Positions 1 to 7,438 of a stretch of 7,438 nucleotides of DNA are shown in pieces. Source of the DNA: CAVSWN01 sp046728115 (GTDB taxonomy: Bacteria > Acidobacteriota > Vicinamibacteria > Vicinamibacterales > CAVVIG01); the NCBI GenBank assembly GCA_046728115.1, contig JBKPDW010000377.1:1-7438 (forward strand). The letters are read 5' to 3'. The first letter of the stretch is position 1. Every line of letters starts with the position of its first letter. The position numbers and the translations under genes are program-made. The notes beneath the pieces were generated by a model. The model did not search any database. It was not told the DNA's origin and saw only the letters and a list, made by a program, of their open reading frames with translations.

Positions 1-275
1 ACGTGGACGTCGTCGCGCACCGACGCGAGCGGCGCGAGGCACGGCGTCAGCTCGAAGTCCGGACCGATCTTGCGCGGGATCCAATACCGTTCGGGAATCC
101 CGTTGCCGTTGAACCAGAAGACGAAACGCGGTTGAACGGGCGCCTCCATAGCGCCCGTCGCCGCGTAGGCGGTGCCATTTGAATTGAACATGGCCGCCAG
201 CGGCGGGAGGCCCACCCGGATGGCCGCGCCCGTCATGCTCACGTTCCTGAGGAACCGTCGTCTACTGAGCGGCAT
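1..275 (-). CDS. DUF1552 family protein with Tat signal, N-terminal part (cut by window edge)
   Basis: The reading frame opens with ATG at 275 and stays open to the left edge, giving 91 complete codons; the rest of the gene lies outside. Seen: residues 4-10 are SRRRFLR, a very good twin-arginine (Tat) motif, followed by a weakly hydrophobic stretch and a possible AYA|A cleavage site near residue 38. After it come FVFWFNGNGIPERYW and a PDFELTPCLAPL segment, typical of the start of DUF1552 proteins. Known: DUF1552 genes in Planctomycetes and Acidobacteriota are regularly found directly downstream of DUF1592-type genes; their biochemical role is not established. Tat export implies folding in the cytoplasm, possibly with a cofactor. 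The start is supported by GGAGG at 282-286, six bases upstream, and the previous gene ends 11 bases away, so the pair is co-transcribed. The family call is by remembered pattern, not a search. Confidence 0.88.
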   Translation of the reverse strand, partial: MPLSRRRFLRNVSMTGAAIRVGLPPLAAMFNSNGTAYAATGAMEAPVQPRFVFWFNGNGIPERYWIPRKIGPDFELTPCLAPLASVRDDVH

Positions 276-281
276 CGCAAT

Positions 282-286
282 CCTCC
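282..286 (-). promoter_or_regulatory. Shine-Dalgarno of the DUF1552 gene
   Basis: On the minus strand GGAGG lies six bases before the ATG at 275 and directly abuts the TAG stop of the DUF1592 gene (287-289). Ribosomes ending the upstream gene would sit on this site, which favours coupled translation. Confidence 0.75.
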
Positions 287-2528
<2,242 letters not shown>

Positions 2529-2539
<11 letters not shown>

Positions 2540-3668
2540 GCTGGCTCCCCGGGCTGAGCGGCACGCGCGGCGCCGGGCGCGCTCCCCACGACAGCATGAT
2601 CGCCGGATGCTCGGCTCTGAACGCGGCGACGGCGTCGGCGGTGACGTTCGTCTCGCTCACGTAGAGCCGCCGCAGATTGGGAAGTTTTGCGAGGCGCCGG
2701 AGCGTGTCGTTGCCGATCGGCGTATTCGAGAGATCGAGACTCGTCAGGTTCGTGAGCGCCCCGAGCGGCGCGGCAACAGCGTCGTCGATCCCTTTCACAT
2801 TCCAGAGACTGAGGCGTTGCAGCTCGCGGAAAGCCGCAAGCGTCTTGACGCCGTTTGCGGTAATCGACGAGCCGCTCACATCGAGATACCGCAGCTTCTT
2901 GAGCGAGACGAGCTTCGACAACCCGAGATCGGTGATCCGCGTGCCGCCCGCGATCCGGCATTCGGCTTCGCTGTCGGCCGGCCCGAGATCCGAAGGCCGC
3001 GGCGTGCCCAGCGCCACACCGAATCCGAGGTTCAGTTCCTCGAGCCCACCCACCAGCGCAAGCGTCTCGAGCTCGAGATCGGTGATGACCGGCGCCCAGC
3101 ACCATCCCGCGTTCCGGCGCTGAATGCCGTAGAAACTCAGCTTCCTGAGCTTCGGCAGCAGCTTCAACACGTGAAGGCCAGCGCCGCTGATCTTGTTGCC
3201 GCCCAGGTCCAGCTCCTCGAGATCGGCCAACGACGCCAGATGCTCGAGCCCGACGTCGGTGATCTGCGTGAAGCTGATGTTGAGCGACTTCAGCTGCGGC
3301 AGTTCGGCCAGGTACATCAAGCTGGTGTCGGTGACGTCCGTGCCGCGCAGGTTCAACGTCTTCAGCTGACGATGACCGCGCAAGAACGCGATCGCGGCGT
3401 CCGTGATGAATTCGGCCGAGGACAGGTTCAGGTCTTCGAGTTGCGCGAGTCCCTTCAACCGTTCGACACCGCGATCCGACACGTACGTGAGCGACAGATC
3501 GAGACGCTTCAACGTCTTGACCGCAGCGATCCGCTCGATATCTGCGTCGGTCGCCCACGTACGCGCAAGCGACAATTCGACGGTGTTCCCGGCTGGATCG
3601 CGCACGACCTGCTGTTCTTGGGCGGCGACGGCCGCACAGGCGAGCGCGATCACGGGAAGCAACCTCAA
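2529..3668 (-). CDS. Secreted leucine-rich-repeat protein (about 379 residues) with two Cys-bearing loop insertions
   Basis: Starting at TTG 3668 the protein opens with a short Sec signal (MRLLPVIALACAAVAA|Q). It is then built of about twelve repeats of roughly 24 residues, of the LxxLxLxxTxVTDxGLxxLxxL type, ending in a cap-like AFRAEHPAIMLSW. Two adjacent repeats near the middle are enlarged: one holds NAGWCWAP, the next a roughly 25-residue insertion holding AECRIAGG. These carry the only cysteines of the mature chain. Known: LRR solenoids bind proteins or other ligands and are not usually enzymes. The start is chosen because TTG overlaps the upstream TGA (TTGA), GGGAG lies 8 bases upstream, and the signal peptide begins there. 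A GTG at 3716 is in frame but adds 16 Arg/Pro-rich residues and overlaps the upstream gene by 52 bases. The partner is unknown; the operon suggests action together with the DUF1592/DUF1552 pair. Confidence 0.88.
2545..2550 (-). promoter_or_regulatory. Shine-Dalgarno candidate for the ATG at 2539
   Basis: Minus-strand GGGGAG lies five bases before the ATG at 2539, inside the last codons of the second LRR gene. It is the main argument for the long form of the DUF1592 protein, against the internal GTG at 2377. Confidence 0.5.
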
Positions 3669-5692
3669 CTTCGTCGCTCCCGCTTGGCGGAATCGCGGTC
3701 GTAGTGGATTCGGCACTCCGGCAGCGCCTTCTTCAGCAGCTCGAACCCCTTGTCGGTGACGAGCGTGTGATACAGATCGAGCTCGCGAAGGCTGTGGATT
3801 GCCGCCAGCCGCGCGGCGCCCGCGTCGGTGAGATCCACGCTGTCGAGGCCCAGGTCGGTCAGCCTGGTGAGGCCAGCCAGTTTCGCGAGCCCTGCGTCGG
3901 TCACCCTCGTGTGATCGAGGTCGAGCGTTTCGAGGTTCGCCAAACCTCCGATCGCGTCCATTCCGGCATCGGTGATCGCAGTGTGGGACAGGCCGAGCCG
4001 TCTGAGCCGCGTCAGCCCCCCGATCAATTTGAGGCCGTTGGTGGTCAAGCGTGCGAAATTCACCTGCAGCTCCTCGAGCTGCGGGAGCGTGACGATTGTG
4101 ACCACACCGTTGTCGCCGACGTCGGTTCCTGAGAGGTCGAGGTATCTCAGGTTTTTGAGTCCCGCCAGATGTGCGATCCCTTCGTCGGTGACGTCCGTGT
4201 ACTGCAGCGAGACTTTTTCGATGGTTGTCAGTTTTCCGAGACTACGCAGGCCCTCGTCGCGAAGCGGAGCATTCGCGAGCGCGATCTCTCGAATCGCATG
4301 GAGGCCGGTCAGCGCGCCCAGGCCCGTTCCGTCCACGAGCGTGTGACTCAGGTCGAGGGCCTGGAGATTCGTCAGCCGCGCGAGCGCGCCAAGCGCGGAG
4401 TCCGCGAGCAGCGTGTGGCTGACATCCAGCGAGCGAAGCGCACTGAGATCCGATAGCGGCGCCAACCCGAGATCGCTGATTTCCGTGTTGCGAAGACTGA
4501 GCTCCTCGACCTGCGGCAGCTCCCGAAGCAATGTCATCTCGCGATCGGTGATCGAGGAAGAGGCCAGAGAGACGCCGACCACGTGGGCGTCGCGCCGGCT
4601 GACGTGCGCGCCGATCGACCGCAGCCAGTTCGCAATCGCCTCTTCGCCGCGGCCCATGACCGAAGCCGCTTCCACGGATCGTCTGGCTGTGCGCGCCGAC
4701 CCTTCGTCTGCGAGCACGCTCACGCCTGGAATGCGGGCTGCCAGCTCCTTGACGCCGGAGGCAGTCACGCGCGTATACCGGACGTCGAGTGCGCGCAGGC
4801 GGCTCAACGACGCGAGACGCGCAAGGCCGGCATTGGACACCTTCGTCCGATAGAGCGTCAGTTCTTCGAGACTCGTCATGCGCTGCAGGTGCGCCAGGCC
4901 GGCGTCGGTGACGTTCGAACCAAGCAGATCGAGGCGCCGGAGTTTGGTCAAGTCCGCGAGATGCGCGAGGCCGGCATCCGAGATGCCCGTTCCGTCGAGC
5001 GCCAATTCAGTCAGCTGCGTGAGATTGGCGAGATTGCGCAGCCCCTCGTCGGTCACCGATGTCCCGGTGAGATAGAGCTTCTCGAGATTCATCATGCGGC
5101 CGATGTGGCGCAGCCCGCGATCGTCGAAGAAACGGTTGTGGCTCAGATCGAGGTACTTGAGTTTCGTGAACGGCGCGAGCGCGGCGCCTGGCAGCTTCGT
5201 CTGGTGCAGGCGCAGCTCGGTGAGCGCGGAGAGCGCGGCCAGACGATCGAGCACCGGGTCCTCGAGCGGAATGTACGTTTGAACGGGCTTGCTCAGAACA
5301 AGCGTCTCGAGATCGGTCGAACCGGAGAACAGGCCGAGGGTGTCCGCGACGAGCGACATCGGCTGGTTGTACCAAAGCCGCCCATTGAGATAGAGCTCCT
5401 TGAGATGCCGCAGCGGAGGCAGCCGCGAGAGCTCGTCTTTCAGGCCCCACGCGCCCATCGACACGCCCACCAGATCCAGCGTGTGGATTCGGAAATCGCT
5501 CTCGGGCAGATCGTCGATATCGTGAAGGGCGCGGTGCTGTCCGTCGAGTATCACCGCGCCGCCGAGCCGCAGCACCCGCTCCGCAACCATTCGATCGTCG
5601 CCTGACAGATGCGATGGCTGTTGCGCAACGGCGCCCACGGCCGCCCACACGAGAACGGCACCGATCAGCGCCAATCGCGAGGCTGCCGCCAT
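3665..5692 (-). CDS. Secreted leucine-rich-repeat protein, two capped LRR modules in tandem (675 residues)
   Basis: ATG at 5692 opens a Sec signal peptide of about 23 residues (core LALIGAVLVWAAVGAVA, then QQP). Module A runs from about 35 to 330: an N-cap with RVLRLGGAVI, about ten repeats (the first ones irregular, the last five close to 24 residues), and a C-cap-like ELAARIPGVSVL. A polar linker at about 330-349 follows. Module B runs from about 350 to 663: a new N-cap (NWLRSIGAHVSRRDAHVVGV), twelve almost exact 24-residue repeats such as NLRYLDLSGTDVGDNGV, and the C-cap LLKKALPECRI. A basic tail, KRERRS, ends it. Known: this T-x-V-T-D-x-G-L repeat class is abundant in Planctomycetes and Acidobacteriota, and the LKKALPxC ending is a usual terminus. 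The single mature cysteine lies in the C-cap. It is the first gene of the operon and overlaps the next by 4 bases. Ligand and enzymatic role are unknown; a scaffold or recognition role is inferred. Confidence 0.9.
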   Translation of the reverse strand: MAAASRLALIGAVLVWAAVGAVAQQPSHLSGDDRMVAERVLRLGGAVILDGQHRALHDIDDLPESDFRIHTLDLVGVSMGAWGLKDELSRLPPLRHLKELYLNGRLWYNQPMSLVADTLGLFSGSTDLETLVLSKPVQTYIPLEDPVLDRLAALSALTELRLHQTKLPGAALAPFTKLKYLDLSHNRFFDDRGLRHIGRMMNLEKLYLTGTSVTDEGLRNLANLTQLTELALDGTGISDAGLAHLADLTKLRRLDLLGSNVTDAGLAHLQRMTSLEELTLYRTKVSNAGLARLASLSRLRALDVRYTRVTASGVKELAARIPGVSVLADEGSARTARRSVEAASVMGRGEEAIANWLRSIGAHVSRRDAHVVGVSLASSSITDREMTLLRELPQVEELSLRNTEISDLGLAPLSDLSALRSLDVSHTLLADSALGALARLTNLQALDLSHTLVDGTGLGALTGLHAIREIALANAPLRDEGLRSLGKLTTIEKVSLQYTDVTDEGIAHLAGLKNLRYLDLSGTDVGDNGVVTIVTLPQLEELQVNFARLTTNGLKLIGGLTRLRRLGLSHTAITDAGMDAIGGLANLETLDLDHTRVTDAGLAKLAGLTRLTDLGLDSVDLTDAGAARLAAIHSLRELDLYHTLVTDKGFELLKKALPECRIHYDRDSAKRERRS
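3677..3681 (-). promoter_or_regulatory. Shine-Dalgarno deciding the TTG start at 3668
   Basis: Minus-strand GGGAG lies eight bases before TTG 3668, inside the last codons of the 675-residue LRR gene. With the TTGA overlap of stop and start and the signal peptide that begins there, it favours TTG over the upstream GTG at 3716. Confidence 0.55.
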
Positions 5693-5743
5693 TGATTCGT
5701 CGCGAAATACTAAGCCGCCTGCGGCGGTCGGGTCCAGTCAAAA

Positions 5744-5766
5744 CCGGAAATCATGATCATCTCCGG
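5744..5766. promoter_or_regulatory. 23-bp near-palindrome, operator candidate
   Basis: The site has CCGGA and TCCGG as outer arms around a core of repeated AT steps (ATCATGATCAT). Nine of the eleven symmetric base pairs match around the central G at 5755. It lies 52 bp upstream of the LRR operon start and 91 bp upstream of the receptor start, where one regulator could control both directions. No binding family is assigned. Confidence 0.4.
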
Positions 5767-5785
5767 AGGTGCAGTTTTCTCTTTA

Positions 5786-5799
5786 CTTTACCGTTAAAG
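5786..5799. promoter_or_regulatory. Small palindrome CTTTACCGTTAAAG
   Basis: Twelve of the fourteen bases are symmetric about a central CG with A/T-rich half-sites, a layout reminiscent of LacI/GalR-type operators. It sits about 60 bp upstream of the receptor start codon, where a promoter-proximal operator would be expected. No regulator gene is in the window, and short AT palindromes arise by chance. Confidence 0.25.
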
Positions 5800-5845
5800 G
5801 ATGGTTAGCTGAGCGCCGCCATTCGCGACCATCGACGTTGCGGCC

Positions 5846-5854
5846 AGGAGGGAG
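5846..5854 (+). promoter_or_regulatory. Shine-Dalgarno of the TonB-dependent receptor gene
   Basis: AGGAGGGAG lies just upstream of the ATG at 5858, with the AGGAGG core ending six bases from it. It is the strongest ribosome-binding site in the window and fixes the start. Confidence 0.8.
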
Positions 5855-5857
5855 ATC

Positions 5858-7438
5858 ATGATTCGACGAGTCCTGATCGGCGTTGCGCTCGGCGCGCTTC
5901 TCGCAAGCCCTGCGGTTGCACAGACGGGGCAAATCAACGGTGTGATCACCGACAACACAGGTGCCGTTCTTCCCGGTGCCACCGTGAAGGCTGTCGAAGT
6001 GTCGACCGGACTGTCGCGCGATACGGTGACGGACAACGAGGGGCGCTACAACTTCACCGCGCTGCGGCCGACGACCTACGACATCACCGCGGAGCTGACC
6101 GGGTTCCGGACGTCACAGCGTAAGAGCGTCCTGCTGCAGGCGAACCAGTACGTGACGGTGAACTTCTCACTCGAGCTCAGCAACATCGCCGAAACCGTCA
6201 CAGTGACCGGAGAGTCGCCCACCGTCGACGTTTCCTCGTCCACGCTCAGCGAAGTCGTCGACAGCAAGCGGATCGTCGAGCTGCCGCTGAACGGCCGCGA
6301 CGCGGCTCGACTCAGCACGCTCGTCCCCGGGATGGTGCTGACGGTCGTCGATCAGGAATCGGGAAAGACAATCCCGGGCGCGCTGAGGATGTCGACGAAC
6401 GGGACCGAGTCGCGGCAGGTGTCTTTCCGGCTGGACGGCACCAGCCACACGGATCCGTACTTCCAGCAGAACCAGCCGTTCCCGTTTCCCGACGCGCTGC
6501 AGGAATTCAGCATTCAGACGAGCAACTACAGCGCAGCGCAGGGTAACAGCGCCGGCGCCGTCGTCAACGCCGTCACACGGTCGGGAACCAACCAGTTCCA
6601 CGGTGGCGCGTTCGGTTACCTCCGCGATCGCAAGTTCATCGCGCGCAATTACTTCGCGACCGAGCGCGACTACCTCAAGCGCAAGCAGTATGGCGGCTAC
6701 CTGGGCGGACCGATCCGGCACAATAGGATCTTCTTCTTCGGCGGGTGGCAGGGCACGAACATCGCCAACCGGGGGACGAACCTTGCGCAGTTCGCGCCGA
6801 CGATCGACGAACGCAATGGCAACTTCGCGACCTGCGGCGCCGCCTGTAACCGTCCTCTTGTCGACCCGACCACGGGCCTGCCGTTCCTTGGCAATCAGAT
6901 ACCGGTCGCGCGGTTCGATCCTGCGTCGATCAACGTCTTGAAATACCTGCCGCTGGTGGGCGGCGACGGGCTCGTGCAGGTTCCCCGGCTGATCGGTCAG
7001 GACGACAATCAAGCGCTCGGGAAGGTCGATTACCAACTACGACAGTCCGATCAAGTAAGCGTTCGATACTTCTTCGACCACTTCACGAACGATCCCACCT
7101 ACACCGAAGGCAACCTGCTCAGCTATCGCAATCCGACGCTCCAGTCCCGCGTTCGCGCTCAGAACGTCGTCGGATCGTGGATGAAGACATTCTCGCCGAC
7201 GGTGCTGAACGAAGCGCGGTTCGGATTCAACCGCATGCATTCGCGGCGATTCCCTCCGACGAACAACGTGCCGAGCATGCAGGATCTGGGCGTGCGGCTG
7301 CCGATCTACCCGAGCACGCCGTCGATTTCGCAGATCGAGGCCAACGGCTACTTCTTCATCGGCGACAACCTCGAGGCGTCGTTCGTGCGCGACGGCTTCG
7401 AATTGAACGATCGGTTCACACTCGTGAAAGGCAGGCAC
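5858..7438 (+). CDS. Oar-like TonB-dependent receptor with carboxypeptidase-regulatory-like domain, N-terminal part
   Basis: The frame is open for 527 codons from the ATG at 5858 to the right edge; the C-terminal part of the barrel is missing. Seen: signal peptide of about 21 residues (MIRRVLIGVALGALLASPAVA|Q); carboxypeptidase-regulatory-like Ig-type domain at about 24-107 (GVITDNTGAVLPGATV, EGRYNFTALRPTTYDI); ETVTVTGESP at 112-121, a TonB-box-like join; plug at about 125-245 (ELPLNGRD, FRLDGTSHTDP, GAVVNAVTRSGTNQFHG); then the start of the beta-barrel with paired aromatic strands. An extracellular loop has Cys326 and Cys330 (CGAAC). Known: such receptors span the outer membrane and use TonB-ExbBD energy; Oar-type members are greatly expanded in Acidobacteriota and their substrates are mostly unknown. 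It is transcribed away from the LRR operon, so shared control is possible. The family is certain; the substrate is not. Confidence 0.93.
   Translation, partial: MIRRVLIGVALGALLASPAVAQTGQINGVITDNTGAVLPGATVKAVEVSTGLSRDTVTDNEGRYNFTALRPTTYDITAELTGFRTSQRKSVLLQANQYVTVNFSLELSNIAETVTVTGESPTVDVSSSTLSEVVDSKRIVELPLNGRDAARLSTLVPGMVLTVVDQESGKTIPGALRMSTNGTESRQVSFRLDGTSHTDPYFQQNQPFPFPDALQEFSIQTSNYSAAQGNSAGAVVNAVTRSGTNQFHGGAFGYLRDRKFIARNYFATERDYLKRKQYGGYLGGPIRHNRIFFFGGWQGTNIANRGTNLAQFAPTIDERNGNFATCGAACNRPLVDPTTGLPFLGNQIPVARFDPASINVLKYLPLVGGDGLVQVPRLIGQDDNQALGKVDYQLRQSDQVSVRYFFDHFTNDPTYTEGNLLSYRNPTLQSRVRAQNVVGSWMKTFSPTVLNEARFGFNRMHSRRFPPTNNVPSMQDLGVRLPIYPSTPSISQIEANGYFFIGDNLEASFVRDGFELNDRFTLVKGRH

Larger units (their letters stand above)
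5693..5857. promoter_or_regulatory. Divergent intergenic region between the LRR operon and the TonB receptor gene
   Basis: This 165-bp gap must hold the start signals of both the leftward operon and the rightward receptor gene. It is more AT-rich than its surroundings in 5770-5810. For the leftward operon a TTGACT (minus strand, 5736-5741) and a TAGTAT (5707-5712) are visible, but they are 23 bases apart, too far for a standard sigma-70 promoter. A small GC hairpin (CCGCC 5715-5719, GGCGG 5723-5727) lies between them. For the rightward gene I see no convincing -35/-10 pair, only AT-rich sequence. Two palindromes are listed separately. Confidence 0.55.

Noticed and set aside
3700..5300. 72-bp periodic DNA repeats as a tandem repeat array or CRISPR-like structure
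   Set aside because: The period equals 24 codons of the LRR and the similarity is at protein level, with diverged DNA between units; no identical direct repeats or spacers exist.
4583..5605. Plus-strand open frame of 340 codons opposite the 675-residue LRR gene
   Set aside because: It is the antisense of 72-bp LRR-coding repeats and gives repetitive Arg/Glu/Gln-rich sequence; the opposite strand has a convincing signal peptide and solenoid.
5749..5863. 10-bp inverted repeat AATCATGATC (5749-5758) / GATCATGATT (5854-5863)
   Set aside because: Both copies are built on the self-complementary ATCATGAT core, and one lies across the start codon, so the match is probably accidental.
6167..7438. 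Two minus-strand open frames (7036-6167 and 7438-7037) opposite the receptor gene
   Set aside because: The plus strand encodes an unbroken TonB-dependent receptor with signal peptide, regulatory-like domain, plug and barrel; the minus-strand translations show no domain.

Overview
The window looks like Acidobacteriota DNA, most likely a Vicinamibacteria- or Solibacter-like lineage. This is inferred from high GC, an Oar-type TonB-dependent receptor with an N-terminal carboxypeptidase-regulatory-like domain, and neighbours of the DUF1592/DUF1552 and 24-residue leucine-rich-repeat (LRR) families. Those neighbours are common in Planctomycetes and Acidobacteriota. Taxonomy cannot be settled from the sequence alone. 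I see no RNA genes, CRISPR array, transposase or integrase.

Layout: positions 5692 down to 1 (minus strand) hold four tightly packed genes, apparently one operon. In transcription order they are a 675-residue secreted LRR protein (5692-3665), a second secreted LRR protein of about 379 residues (3668-2529), a large DUF1592-type multidomain protein with two CxxCH haem-binding motifs (2539-287), and the N-terminal 91 residues of a DUF1552 protein with a twin-arginine signal (275-1, cut by the window edge). The junctions are a 4-nt TTGA stop/start overlap, an 11-nt overlap, and an 11-nt gap in which the Shine-Dalgarno directly abuts the previous stop. On the plus strand, a divergent Oar-like TonB-dependent receptor starts at 5858 and runs off the right edge. 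The 165-bp divergent intergenic region (5693-5857) carries a 23-bp near-palindrome and a second small palindrome, both operator candidates.

Every gene product carries an export signal, so the locus encodes a cell-envelope set. The LRR proteins are plausible binding or scaffold partners, the DUF1592 and DUF1552 proteins are a recurrent pair of unknown biochemical role with probable covalent haem in the former, and the receptor would act in the outer membrane. A joint function is inference.

The points most worth a second look are these: (1) a palindrome-rich segment of about 150-200 bp between the second LRR gene and the DUF1592 gene that stays open in frame and would add an odd Arg-rich N-terminal extension; (2) the 675-residue LRR protein, which looks like two complete capped LRR modules joined head to tail; (3) the second LRR protein, which has two inserted loops in adjacent repeats holding the only two cysteines of the mature chain; (4) the near-palindromic sites between the divergent genes.
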